Shown here piece by piece: positions 31,462 to 39,961 of a stretch of 64,000 nt of DNA. The DNA lies in the NCBI RefSeq assembly GCF_021403115.1, contig NZ_JAJSSH010000014.1, positions 42,699 to 106,698 on the forward strand, in the 5' to 3' direction. The notes under the pieces were generated by a model. The model made no database searches. It was not told the origin of the DNA and saw only the letters and a program-made list of their open reading frames with translations. Within the stretch, counting starts at the first letter, position 1. Each line of letters begins with the position of its first letter. Both the position numbers and the translations under genes were made by a program. The stretch comes from Sphingobium sufflavum. Its GTDB lineage: Bacteria; Pseudomonadota; Alphaproteobacteria; Sphingomonadales; Sphingomonadaceae.

Positions 31462-32550
31462 CTATGCGGGCAGCTTTGCCGCCAGCACCGGCGCCTCCGC
31501 CAGCGAGCGGATCATGTCGTTGAGGTGCGTGCAGCCCGCCGTGCGCTTCAACCGGTCGAGCACCGTCGCGCGCAGATCCTCCATGGGCGTGCCGAGCACC
31601 ACGGCCATGTTGACCATCGCCGCCGGACATTCCGCATGGGGCAAGGTGCCGGGCGTCGCGTCCAGCGTCAGCAACCGACCGGTCGCACCGTCCGCCGTGG
31701 CGCGAAGGCGATATTCGTGGATCGCCTCGCGCATCGCCGTGCCGGGCAGGCTGGACGTGTCCTGAAACAGCGCATCGACATGGATCAGCCCGTCTTCGCG
31801 CCATATGTCGATCAGGCGCGCACGGCGGAAATTGCCGAAATCGCCGTCCAGCGCGAACGCATGCCAGCCCGCCGGGTCCGCCGGGTTGGGCAGCGGCACG
31901 ACCTGCGTGCTGTTGGGCGTGCCCTGCCCCGGCTTATGCAGCAGGGCGGACGAGCCGGGACGGAAGCCGATGCACACCCCCTCCATGCTGGCGACGGTGA
32001 AGCCCGCCCCGGCGGCCTGCTCCAGCACCGCCGCCTGCTCCTGCAAATAACCGGGGTGCCAGCGCGCCCAGCCCCACATGCACACCAGACTGGCCCCCGC
32101 CAGATCGTCGAGCAGCAGGTAGAGCGGTGCGCCCTCCTGCTTCTCCCGGTGCAGCACGCGGTCGATGGCGGTGCGCAGGTTGGACCCGGCCCGCTCCCCC
32201 GCCAGCGACGCCACGTCGGCGCGCGGCGGAATGGCCGCCACATCCGCGATGGTGCGGCGATCCGCGAAATGGCCCGTAATCGCATCCTGCGCGATCAGCA
32301 CCGGGTCGTCGCCATCGACCGGGGTATAGATGTCGCGCGCGCGCCCCTGAAACCGGCCATGGACGGCGTCCTCCCCCGGCCAGTCCACCTCCACCGTCAT
32401 GGTCCGGCGGATCGACCCCGGTCGGCGCAAGGGAGAGTGGCCGAGCGGATCGCTGGGCGCAGCGGCATAAAGGGGCAAGGGATTGCCGGACAGGTCCAGC
32501 CCCACCGCCGCCGGTTCGGGCGGCCTTGGCGGTTGTGCAACATCGGTCAT
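31462..32550 (-). CDS. DUF2889 family protein
   Basis: The protein of about 362 residues ends with the DUF2889 hallmark VLDRLKRTAGCTHLNDMIRSLAEAP and has a related N-terminal block beginning GSIRRTMTVEVDW. Function is unknown. No signal peptide or membrane helix is apparent, so it is probably cytoplasmic. GGGAG 9 bp upstream supports the ATG at 32550; an ATG three codons earlier is also in frame. It lies 150 bp upstream of manC on the same strand, with no evident functional link. Confidence 0.75.
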   Translation of the reverse strand: MTDVAQPPRPPEPAAVGLDLSGNPLPLYAAAPSDPLGHSPLRRPGSIRRTMTVEVDWPGEDAVHGRFQGRARDIYTPVDGDDPVLIAQDAITGHFADRRTIADVAAIPPRADVASLAGERAGSNLRTAIDRVLHREKQEGAPLYLLLDDLAGASLVCMWGWARWHPGYLQEQAAVLEQAAGAGFTVASMEGVCIGFRPGSSALLHKPGQGTPNSTQVVPLPNPADPAGWHAFALDGDFGNFRRARLIDIWREDGLIHVDALFQDTSSLPGTAMREAIHEYRLRATADGATGRLLTLDATPGTLPHAECPAAMVNMAVVLGTPMEDLRATVLDRLKRTAGCTHLNDMIRSLAEAPVLAAKLPA

Positions 32551-32919
32551 CGCGGTCATCTCCCATCGGGTTACCGCATGGCGGCGGACCGGCGGGTTTC
32601 CATCATGAGGATGACAGTCGTTTGCGCGGTCCGAACCAAGGCTGCATGGCCCGTTCCCTCCGGGCTATCATGCCACGAAGGCCCGGACCAAGGCAAAAGC
32701 GTGCGAGACGCTAAATAAGGTCAGCAATGCCGCAGGGGCGATGGAGACGGATGCGGAGACGGCAGATGAGGCTGCACCGGGTCGCGGCGTCATGCGGCTG
32801 TACGGGATTTGTGCGGGGACGGACGCGAAGTCTTCCGTTTGCTCGTGTATCGTTCGGCAATGGAGGCATCGCGGGTGGATGGTCTGACCATCGAAAGCCG
32901 GGAAATTCCGGGGTTCAGA
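32551..32919. other. Intergenic region between DUF2889 gene and tRNA-Val
   Basis: About 370 bp without a supportable gene. Open frames that run across it also run through the tRNA and are the familiar artefacts of reading a tRNA as protein. I see no hairpin with a T-tract or other recognisable signal. Confidence 0.6.
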
Positions 32920-32994
32920 TGGTGGGCGCGGCAGGGATTGAACCTGCGACCCCACCCGTGTGAAGGGTGTGCTCTACCACTGAGCTACGCGCCC
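32920..32994 (-). tRNA. tRNA-Val (anticodon CAC)
   Basis: The minus strand folds as a cloverleaf. Acceptor GGGCGCG pairs with CGCGCCC, the D arm is GCTC/GAGC, the anticodon stem CACCC/GGGTG encloses loop TTCACAC (anticodon CAC), and the T arm contains GGTTCAATCC. The discriminator is A and the CCA end is encoded (32920-32922). Confidence 0.95.
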
Positions 32995-33058
32995 GCTGGC
33001 CTTGTCAAAAGGCGTCCTTAGCGGAGAGGAGCGCCTTTGACGCCCCGGCGGCTCGCTG

Positions 33059-33301
33059 TCAAGCCGTGCCTTCGATGCGGCCTGCGGAAAATGCGGCCTG
33101 CGACTGGAAATGGCGATGGACGGGGCGCAGGCGCAGACCGTCGCAATCGGCCTCTCCGCACCCGCAAGCCTCCACAGCGTAGCGCGTGCTGCCGATCTGA
33201 AGCTGGCCGTCGGAAAAAATATAATTGTCCACGCCCGACTGCACCATGCGGTCCCGCACGATGTCGCGAATCGCCTGAACTTTGGAAGGACGAAGGCTCA
33301 T
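33059..33301 (-). CDS. Small Cys/His-rich hypothetical protein
   Basis: This 80-residue protein is not one I can name. It has a helical, basic N-terminus (SLRPSKVQAIRDIVRDRM), a short strand region (NYIFSDGQLQIGSTRYAVE) and a cluster C-x-C-x4-C (Cys46, 48, 53) followed by H-x-H (His62, 64). The spacing would suit a zinc or iron site, which is inference. It is divergent from hslV, with about 190 bp between. The sequence looks like an ordered, conserved fold rather than a chance frame. Confidence 0.65.
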   Translation of the reverse strand: MSLRPSKVQAIRDIVRDRMVQSGVDNYIFSDGQLQIGSTRYAVEACGCGEADCDGLRLRPVHRHFQSQAAFSAGRIEGTA

Positions 33302-33490
33302 GAGTCGAAAGTGTATTTGTGCAGCGCATCATTGCAAGGGCAAACACCCTGTCCTTCGACGGGACGTTGCATCAATGTGACACGCTGCAATGCACAATGA
33401 CCCGTTCACCCGATCCGGGACGGTGGCAGCCGCGCGACCGTCGCGTCGGCCATCTTGCCAGCGCCCCGCCCCGCCACCATATGCGGCCCT

Positions 33491-34057
33491 ATGTCAGCAT
33501 CCAGCGATCGCTCCGCGCCCTCCTGGCACGGAACCACCATCCTGTCTGTCCGCCGCAATGGCCGCGTCGTCGTGATCGGCGACGGCCAGGTGTCCATGGG
33601 ACAGACCGTCATGAAACCCAATGCGCGCAAGGTGCGCCAGCTCCATGACGGCAGCGTCATCGGCGGCTTTGCCGGCGCCACCGCCGACGCCTTCACCCTG
33701 TTCGAGCGGCTGGAGGCCAAGCTGGAGCGTCACAACGGCCAGTTGATGCGCGCGGCCGTCGAACTGGCCAAGGACTGGCGCACAGACAAATATCTGCGCA
33801 ACCTGGAGGCGTTGATGATCGTCGCCGACAAGGATGTGACGCTGATCCTGACCGGCAATGGCGACGTGATGGAGCCGGTGGACGGCATCGCGGCCATCGG
33901 GTCGGGCGGCAATTTCGCCCTGTCCGCCGCGCGGGCCTTGACCGATTATGAGCAAGACGCTGAAAAGCTGGCGCGGCGCGCGATGCAGATCGCGGCGGAA
34001 CTGTGCGTCTACACCAACGATCAGGTGACGATAGAGGCCCTCGCCTCCGCGACCTGA
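33491..34057 (+). CDS. hslV: ATP-dependent protease subunit HslV
   Basis: The protein of about 188 residues is the proteolytic subunit of the HslUV complex. The catalytic N-terminal threonine is Thr15 in [13 protein letters not shown], exposed after removal of a short leader, as I recall for alphaproteobacterial Hsl[21 protein letters not shown] and [15 protein letters not shown] are family motifs. The start [12 protein letters not shown] is preferred over one 12 codons upstream. It is followed by hslU after 145 bp. Confidence 0.95.
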   Translation: MSASSDRSAPSWHGTTILSVRRNGRVVVIGDGQVSMGQTVMKPNARKVRQLHDGSVIGGFAGATADAFTLFERLEAKLERHNGQLMRAAVELAKDWRTDKYLRNLEALMIVADKDVTLILTGNGDVMEPVDGIAAIGSGGNFALSAARALTDYEQDAEKLARRAMQIAAELCVYTNDQVTIEALASAT

Positions 34058-34084
34058 TCGCGTTCGCCGCCAGATAGTTGGTTG

Positions 34085-34160
34085 GTCCTGAGCCTGTCCA
34101 AGGACTGCATTTTCCTCCCCCGAAGCATAGAACGCCCCTTCGACATTCAGGCGAGTCACG
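34085..34160. repeat. Degenerate REP-like inverted repeat between hslV and hslU
   Basis: CCTGAGCCTGTCCAAGGA near 34087 is partly complementary to CCTTCGACATTCAGG near 34138. The arms are imperfect and the loop is about 35 nt. The core resembles the 'TGAGCCTGTCGAAGG' palindromes that I recall from sphingomonad intergenic regions. Possible roles are dispersed repeat or transcript attenuation. Confidence 0.45.
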
Positions 34161-34202
34161 CGCCTCGCTTGACCTAGGGCAAACGGATCATGGGATTTTC
34201 GA

Positions 34203-35501
34203 ATGAACTCTGACCTGACCCCCAAGACCATCGTCGCCGCGCTGGACGCGCATATCGTTGGGCAAAAGGACGCCAAGCGCGCCGTTGCCGTGGCGATGCG
34301 CAACCGCTGGCGCCGGCAACAGCTCTCCGGCGACCTCCGCGACGAGGTGACGCCCAAGAATATCCTGATGATCGGCCCCACCGGCTGCGGCAAGACGGAG
34401 ATCAGCCGCCGCCTCGCCAAACTGGCCGATGCGCCCTTCATCAAGGTGGAGGCGACCAAGTTCACCGAGGTCGGCTATGTCGGCCGCGACGTGGAACAGA
34501 TCGCGCGTGACCTGGTCGAGGAATCGGTGCGGCTGGAACGGGACCGCCGCCGCGAGACGGTGCGCGCCGCCGCTGCGGACGCCGCGATGGAGCGGCTGCT
34601 CGACGCGCTGACCGGCAAGGAAGCGAGCGAGGCGACCCGCCTCTCCTTCCGGGCGAAGATCGAGAATGACCAGATGAACGAGATCGAGATCGAGATTGAG
34701 GTGGCCGACGCGCCCGCCATGCCGATGGAACTGCCCGGCATGGGCGGCAACATCGGCATGATCAACCTGTCCGACTTGATGGGCAAGCTGGGCGGCCAGC
34801 AAAAAAAGCGCCGCAAGATGCGCGTCGCCGACGCGTGGGACAAGCTGGTCGAGGAGGAGCAGGACAAGCGGCTGGACCAGGATGATGTCGCGCGCGTCGC
34901 TCTGCGCGAGGCGGAGCAGAATGGCATCGTCTTCCTGGACGAGATCGACAAGATCGCGGTCAGCGACGTACGCGGCGGCTCCGTCAGCCGCGAAGGTGTG
35001 CAGCGCGACCTGCTGCCCCTGATCGAGGGGACCACGGTGGCGACCAAATATGGGCCGCTCAAGACCGACCATATATTGTTCATCGCGTCAGGCGCCTTCC
35101 ATGTCGCCAAGCCCAGCGACCTGCTGCCCGAATTGCAGGGTCGCCTGCCGATCCGCGTGGAGTTGAAGGGCCTGACTGAGGCGGACTTCATCGCCATCCT
35201 GTCCGACACCAAGGCATCGCTGCCGGAGCAGTATAAGGCGCTGCTGGCGACGGAGGGCGTGACCATCGACCTGCGCGAGGACGGCATCGCCGCCATCGCC
35301 CGCATCGCGGCGGAAGTGAATGAGCGGGTCGAGAATATCGGCGCGCGCAGGCTCCAAACGGTGATGGAAAAGCTGCTGGAGGATGTGAGCTTCGACGCGG
35401 AAGACCGACAGGGCGAGACGGTGGTGATCGACGGCGCCTATGTCGACCGGCAATTGTCCAGCATCGCGCGGGACAATGACCTGAGCAAATATGTGCTGTG
35501 A
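34203..35501 (+). CDS. hslU: ATPase subunit HslU
   Basis: The 432-residue AAA+ unfoldase feeds substrates to HslV. Walker A GPTGCGKT lies at residues 58-65, Walker B is [11 protein letters not shown], and [19 protein letters not shown] is the family pore-loop block. The C-terminus ends [11 protein letters not shown]; terminal residues of HslU insert into HslV. The inserted I domain (about 110-240) is present. Length is normal. It is convergent with virB11, 25 bp away. Confidence 0.97.
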   Translation: MNSDLTPKTIVAALDAHIVGQKDAKRAVAVAMRNRWRRQQLSGDLRDEVTPKNILMIGPTGCGKTEISRRLAKLADAPFIKVEATKFTEVGYVGRDVEQIARDLVEESVRLERDRRRETVRAAAADAAMERLLDALTGKEASEATRLSFRAKIENDQMNEIEIEIEVADAPAMPMELPGMGGNIGMINLSDLMGKLGGQQKKRRKMRVADAWDKLVEEEQDKRLDQDDVARVALREAEQNGIVFLDEIDKIAVSDVRGGSVSREGVQRDLLPLIEGTTVATKYGPLKTDHILFIASGAFHVAKPSDLLPELQGRLPIRVELKGLTEADFIAILSDTKASLPEQYKALLATEGVTIDLREDGIAAIARIAAEVNERVENIGARRLQTVMEKLLEDVSFDAEDRQGETVVIDGAYVDRQLSSIARDNDLSKYVL

Positions 35502-35526
35502 GGGCAAGGGGCGCGTACCTGCGCCC

Positions 35527-36504
35527 TCACCTACATAATAATATCTGCCCGACCCTTCGCCCCTGCGGCCCTCGTTCCAACTGGACGATCAGGTCCAGGG
35601 AGCGACGGATATAGGTGGTGACGTCGTCCCATCGCATCTGCATCCCGGTCTGAAGGACCAGCAACGCCATCTGGTCGATCGCCCGCAAGGGGGAATCGGC
35701 GTGGATACTGGTCAGCGATCCCGGATGGCCCGTGTTCACCGCGCGGAGGAAGGTGACCGCCTCACTCCCGCGTATCTCTCCCAGGATGATCCGGTCCGGC
35801 CTCATCCGCAGTGACGCGATGAGCAGGTCTTCCGCCGTTACCGCCGCCTCCCCCAATGCGGAGCGCGGCGTGACAAGGCCCACGCAATTCTCCTGCACCA
35901 CGGTCAGTTCGGGCGTATCCTCGATAAGGATCAGGCGCTCATCGACGGGAATTTCACGCAGCAGGGCGCTGAGAAAGGTGGTCTTACCGGACGAGGTGCC
36001 GCCGGACACCAAGATGTTCCGCCGCTCCCGTACAGCCTTGCGGAGTAGCTGCATCGGCTCGTGCACTTCGTCCGCGTCGGCCCAGGGTGATGATGCGTGA
36101 TCGGCAGTGATGACCTGCACCTGACCGAAAGCACCGCTGTCCTGATAATCTTCCAGAGCCAGGCCCGCCACACAATGCTTTCGGATGGCTATCGCGACTT
36201 CCCCCCGCGTGGCGGGCGGGATGATGATCTGGACCCGTTCGCCGGTCGGCAGGGAGGCGGACAGGATCGGATGCTCGCGGTTGATCCCTTGCGCCGTGAC
36301 GGCCGCGACCTGATGCGCAAGACGCATCAGGATCGACCGGGTCAGTTCGGGCGCTTCCAGCCGCTCCACCTTTCCGCCCAATATCTCACGCCATAGTTCG
36401 CCCGGGCGGTTCACATAGATATCGGTGACATCATCGCGTTCCAGATGCGGACGGAACGGCTCGAGGCAGCTTTCGAGATAGATGTTGGCCGGCCGCACAT
36501 TCAT
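35527..36504 (-). CDS. virB11: VirB11-type T4SS ATPase
   Basis: The 325-residue hexameric traffic ATPase powers type IV secretion at the cytoplasmic face of the inner membrane. Walker A is VSGGTSSGKTTFLSALL (about residues 165-181), the Asp box is LILIEDTPEL, Walker B is RIILGEIRGSEAVTFLRAV, and the His box is TGHPGSLTSIHADSP. It is the last gene of the virB2-virB11 operon and its start overlaps virB10 by 4 bp. Length matches the family. Confidence 0.94.
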   Translation of the reverse strand: MNVRPANIYLESCLEPFRPHLERDDVTDIYVNRPGELWREILGGKVERLEAPELTRSILMRLAHQVAAVTAQGINREHPILSASLPTGERVQIIIPPATRGEVAIAIRKHCVAGLALEDYQDSGAFGQVQVITADHASSPWADADEVHEPMQLLRKAVRERRNILVSGGTSSGKTTFLSALLREIPVDERLILIEDTPELTVVQENCVGLVTPRSALGEAAVTAEDLLIASLRMRPDRIILGEIRGSEAVTFLRAVNTGHPGSLTSIHADSPLRAIDQMALLVLQTGMQMRWDDVTTYIRRSLDLIVQLERGPQGRRVGQILLCR

Positions 36505-37571
36505 GGGGATACGGCGGTAAAGTCGAGATCACGGGCCACGAAGACCGAGACGCTGGTGCCCTGCCGCACCTTGATCGTCGGCTGGACCTTTTCCGACGAT
36601 ATGACCGGAACCGACTGGGACGGCAACGGAATGGCGTAGATCACATTCCCGCTCGTCGCCTGATTGATGGCCACCTGCGACCCCACATTCACAGCCGATT
36701 GCAGGAGGGAGCCACCGAACCGCTGAAAGAAATGGGAGTTCACCTTACCCTCCACTCCAGCGCGACCCAGTGGATCGGCGGAGGGCGAATCAAGGTTAAT
36801 CATGGCCCCATCCGGGCGCATGAGCCGCTGCCACTGGATCAGTGCGCGCTTCTGGCCTGGTTGCAGGTCCGCCTTATACTCGCCGATCAACCTGCTGCCC
36901 CGTGGCACCAGAACCTGCGTGCCGTCGAACCCGAAAATGTCGCGGGACACGATAGCGCGGGCGAGACCCGGACGGGTCGAATCCAGCGCGGTTTCGAGCA
37001 CGGCCTGGATGACCGTTCCCTTGGGCACGGTCGTCGCAGGGTTCGCGAAGGGCGTGGCCTGCACCCTCTCCTCCTTGCGGCTACCGCCCCGTTCCCCCAC
37101 ACCGAAGGGATCTCCTGACGGTGCAGCCTCTCCCGGTGCCCGCGCAGGCGGCGACACGGCGTTCTGCCGCATCCGTTGGGCCGCAAGCATCTCCGGGTCC
37201 AGCACTGCCGGTGCGGGCCGCGGCCTTTCCGGCTGATAGAGCGAGAGAGGATAGGCAGGCTGTGGCGCACGAACCGGCACCGGGGCCGCCGGGTAGGGCG
37301 TCAAGCCCGGATCATAGGCCAGCCCTCCCTGATCCAGAGGAAGGGCAAGAGGCGGTGGCGACGCAATCTGACCATCCGAGGGGTTTTCCGCCTCGCCAAG
37401 GGCCGGGGTCGTGAGACTGGTCCTGCGGCTTTCCAGCGTAACGAACAAGAGCAGCGCCAACAGAACCATGACCGCCCCGAAAAACCATATGCCCCGATTG
37501 CTGGATGCCGAACCGACAAGCGGGCGGATGTCGTTTGCGCGGGGTGACGGCTTCTCTTCCGGCCCTGTCAT
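36501..37571 (-). CDS. virB10: VirB10/TrbI-type T4SS scaffold protein
   Basis: The 356-residue protein spans the envelope. It has a cytoplasmic N-terminus, one transmembrane helix near residues 27-47 (GIWFFGAVMVLLALLLFVTL), a proline-rich periplasmic linker and a C-terminal TrbI domain with GTVIQAVLETALDSTRPG, GTQVLVPRGSRLIGEY and the antenna-region segment HFFQRFGGSLLQSAVNVG. In known systems it links the inner-membrane ATPases to the outer-membrane pore formed with VirB7 and VirB9. Its start overlaps virB9 by 4 bp. It ends ARDLDFTAVSP. Confidence 0.93.
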   Translation of the reverse strand: MTGPEEKPSPRANDIRPLVGSASSNRGIWFFGAVMVLLALLLFVTLESRRTSLTTPALGEAENPSDGQIASPPPLALPLDQGGLAYDPGLTPYPAAPVPVRAPQPAYPLSLYQPERPRPAPAVLDPEMLAAQRMRQNAVSPPARAPGEAAPSGDPFGVGERGGSRKEERVQATPFANPATTVPKGTVIQAVLETALDSTRPGLARAIVSRDIFGFDGTQVLVPRGSRLIGEYKADLQPGQKRALIQWQRLMRPDGAMINLDSPSADPLGRAGVEGKVNSHFFQRFGGSLLQSAVNVGSQVAINQATSGNVIYAIPLPSQSVPVISSEKVQPTIKVRQGTSVSVFVARDLDFTAVSP

Positions 37572-37924
37572 TTTCCGCTCCTTTGCGGCAGCCTGCGCGC
37601 GGTCAGCTGAGCCTTGTCGATGCGGAACTTCAACCGGTCGTAGACGCGGTCGATCGTAAAGACATCACCGCGCATATAGCCGTTGACCATCTCTTCCCGT
37701 CCCAGCGCGTCGATCGAAAAAACCGCAGGCAGAGGCTGTTCCGGCGACCATTGCATATAGGTCTTGAAGCCGTCATCGCCGATCGCTGAAGGCATCAGTT
37801 CGCGGTTACCGGACAGCTTGTAACGGCCTTCCACAGCGGGAGCGATTCCGGCCTCTGGCAACGGCTGCGCCAATGCAGTCCCGGTCAGGAAAATCGGCAC
37901 CATCAACCGGACGAGCCATCTCAC
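37568..37924 (-). CDS. virB9: Short VirB9-like protein (C-terminal domain only)
   Basis: The 118-residue protein has a signal peptide (about 1-19, LVRLMVPIFLTGTALA) and then the VirB9 C-terminal fold: YKLSGNRELMPSAIGDDGFK, TYMQW, LPAVFSIDALGREEMVNGYM, VDxV-like TIDRVYDRLKFRID. Family members are usually about 250-290 residues with an additional N-terminal domain, which is absent here. The gene overlaps both virB8 and virB10 by 4 bp, so the short form is not a visible frameshift remnant. It probably contributes to the outer-membrane core with VirB10. Confidence 0.85.
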   Translation of the reverse strand: MRWLVRLMVPIFLTGTALAQPLPEAGIAPAVEGRYKLSGNRELMPSAIGDDGFKTYMQWSPEQPLPAVFSIDALGREEMVNGYMRGDVFTIDRVYDRLKFRIDKAQLTARRLPQRSGK

Positions 37925-38730
37925 AGCTCCTCTCCTGACGGAGGCGACACTGGCATGGGGTGCCGGGGCATCGGGACCGGGGGCGCCTGAACCGGAACAG
38001 GACCGCGTTGGACGGGCACGGTGGACTGCGGAGGGGATGCCTCGGCTCGAGGCGGAATCTCCGCATCACGCCGGTAACGGACGACCTGAAACCCCAGTGG
38101 ATTGACCAGCCTATCGTCCGCGCTCATCCCGACGCCGGAAAAGCGATAGGTTATGACCGCCTGCCACGGCCTGCTGTCCTGACGGCGACCACCCGGATCG
38201 GTACGGGTCGTGACGAAACGGATGAGGGAGGTTTGCGGACCCAACGAGGATATGCCCCGAACTTCCACCTCCACGACCGCCCGGCGCGGAAGGATCGCCA
38301 GTGGACTGGAGGGGTTGGACGACTGCATGCCCGCAATATAGCGATCCCGTGCCCCCCCTGAGGACCACAATGCGACCTTGCGATAGTCCTCCTTGAGGCT
38401 GTCGATATCGAACCCCTCCCGCGCGATCACATATTGCGCCAGAAAGGATCGGGTCAGGGCGCGGTCGGGTGCGACCATTTCCTGTTCCAGAGGCTTGAGA
38501 GCCTGCACATAGCCGGTCTGGCGATCCACCAGCAGCGTATAGGGCACGACGGTCTTGAGCGGGGTCAGGGCAACGATGGCGACCGCTTCGGCAACGGCCA
38601 CCACCGTCGCGACACCCGCGATGATCCACGCGATCCGCAAAGCGGAGCGATGACCAGCCTCCCGGTCACTAGCCCAGCTTTCCGCCGCACGCAGATAGGC
38701 CGGAAGATCCTGTTCGGGTTGTTCGCTCAT
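37921..38730 (-). CDS. virB8: VirB8-type T4SS inner-membrane protein with proline-rich tail
   Basis: The 269-residue bitopic protein has a cytoplasmic N-terminus, one transmembrane helix near 29-52 (IAWIIAGVATVVAVAEAVAI) and a periplasmic NTF2-like VirB8 domain (TLLVDRQTGYVQAL, REGFDIDSLKEDYRKVALWS, QAVITYRFSG). It nucleates assembly of the channel in known systems. After the domain there is an unusual tail of about 40 residues rich in proline and valine (for example PVPVQAPPVPMPRHPMPV). It overlaps virB6 and virB9 by 4 bp each. Confidence 0.92.
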   Translation of the reverse strand: MSEQPEQDLPAYLRAAESWASDREAGHRSALRIAWIIAGVATVVAVAEAVAIVALTPLKTVVPYTLLVDRQTGYVQALKPLEQEMVAPDRALTRSFLAQYVIAREGFDIDSLKEDYRKVALWSSGGARDRYIAGMQSSNPSSPLAILPRRAVVEVEVRGISSLGPQTSLIRFVTTRTDPGGRRQDSRPWQAVITYRFSGVGMSADDRLVNPLGFQVVRYRRDAEIPPRAEASPPQSTVPVQRGPVPVQAPPVPMPRHPMPVSPPSGEEL

Positions 38731-39959
38731 TCCTTCCGATCTCTCCGTTCCCCGGTCGCCGATATGCGTTTCCCGGTCCGCCGGAAACTGCTCCCCAAAA
38801 TAGTATCGGATTGCGGCCCCGTCCCGTTCGGGCTTTGCGTCGTCGTTACCGGACCCCGATCCATTTGTATCGCTCGCGTGGGAGCTTGCGAATATGCACC
38901 CGAATCCTCCCGGCGGACCGTGGCAGCCATGGCTTCCCCGATGACATAGGCGCGGGACGGGGGAGGCATGGCCGCGTCACGAACGACATCGCCCCTGAAC
39001 GATGGCGCCCTGTCCTGTCGTACGGCGCCGACCGCACGTGGTGCAAACGGCCTCAAGAACAAATGTGGATGGAAAGCAATCCGCGCCACGAGGAATAATA
39101 TTCCAATCACCAGAACGCCAAAGGCAAGCGCCAGCACGATCAATTCGGTTGGCGCGGACGGCGTCGACACGCCCGCGTCACGCTGCGCCACCACATCGCG
39201 AATCCAGGGTGTAAAGATCGCCAGTTCGACGCTCTCGACGAGAAACAACGCCAGTGCGCCGAGCGCGCAAAAGGCCAGCCCCCGCGCCCAGCCGATAAAG
39301 ACCCCCACCGTGCCGCCAAGGAGGAGAAGCCCGGCCATCAGCGGCGCCAGCGCCAACAGCACCCCAGCCCCCAGACTGACAATCGCATAAGGCCCGATGA
39401 CGCCCGCCAGAAAAAGGACACGGCCCCATCCAAAGCCGCTATCGTCCGACAGGGCAATGCCACGAAAGGCCTGGCCAGGGTCGATCATGCCAGCGACAGG
39501 CTCCGTCATCCGGCCCGTTCCCCAGACCGTCATGGCGACGACACCGTCATCCACATATTGAAGGCGCGAACGCAGGCTGTCATCATCATTGGCGGACCCG
39601 GGATTGGCCAATCCAGCGGAACTGCCGATGGCGCGCGCGATCTCGGCTGGCGCCTCCAGCACCATGTCATGGCCGATCACCCGCCACGCCGGCCAACTGG
39701 TTGCTAGTGTCAGGACGATACCGACCCTGATCGCACCGCCCACAATATCCTGTCCTTCGGGGGCATGGCCCAGCATCATACGCAGTCCGAGCAGCGCGAC
39801 GAAGAGCGTAAGGATACCGGTCAATGCCATGGACACCGCAGAGGCAGGATCGGACAGCGCCCCATATCCGTAACTGCCGATGGCCTGCGCCTGGCAATCA
39901 ATATGGTCGAGCGTGCTCCACAGGAAATGGGTGCCGGTCAATATGGCGGTGCATGCCAT
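38727..39959 (-). CDS. virB6: VirB6/TrbL-type T4SS membrane protein
   Basis: The 410-residue polytopic inner-membrane protein has five or more helices, for example AVSMALTGILTLFVALLGLRM, GPYAIVSLGAGVLLALAPLMAGLLLLGG and ELIVLALAFGVLVIGILFLV. The tryptophan-containing central segment GWARGLAFCALGALALFLV fits VirB6. It forms part of the inner-membrane channel. The hydrophilic C-terminal tail (about 315-410) is Arg- and Pro-rich. It starts 2 bp after virB4 and overlaps virB8 by 4 bp. Confidence 0.88.
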   Translation of the reverse strand: MACTAILTGTHFLWSTLDHIDCQAQAIGSYGYGALSDPASAVSMALTGILTLFVALLGLRMMLGHAPEGQDIVGGAIRVGIVLTLATSWPAWRVIGHDMVLEAPAEIARAIGSSAGLANPGSANDDDSLRSRLQYVDDGVVAMTVWGTGRMTEPVAGMIDPGQAFRGIALSDDSGFGWGRVLFLAGVIGPYAIVSLGAGVLLALAPLMAGLLLLGGTVGVFIGWARGLAFCALGALALFLVESVELAIFTPWIRDVVAQRDAGVSTPSAPTELIVLALAFGVLVIGILFLVARIAFHPHLFLRPFAPRAVGAVRQDRAPSFRGDVVRDAAMPPPSRAYVIGEAMAATVRREDSGAYSQAPTRAIQMDRGPVTTTQSPNGTGPQSDTILGSSFRRTGKRISATGERRDRKE

Positions 39960-39961
39960 GA

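Noticed and set aside
30301..32718. 805-codon plus-strand open frame opposite manC and the DUF2889 gene
   Set aside because: It spans two real minus-strand genes and their gap and shows no domain; typical high-GC shadow.
32668..32963. Short open frames crossing the tRNA-Val gene on both strands
   Set aside because: They include the well-known artefact peptide GAAGIEPATPPV, produced by translating a tRNA; not proteins.
33454..33494. Possible heat-shock (sigma-32) promoter before hslV: CTTG and CCTATGT
   Set aside because: The spacing of about 30 bp is far from the usual 17-18 bp, and the second motif overlaps the hslV start codon.
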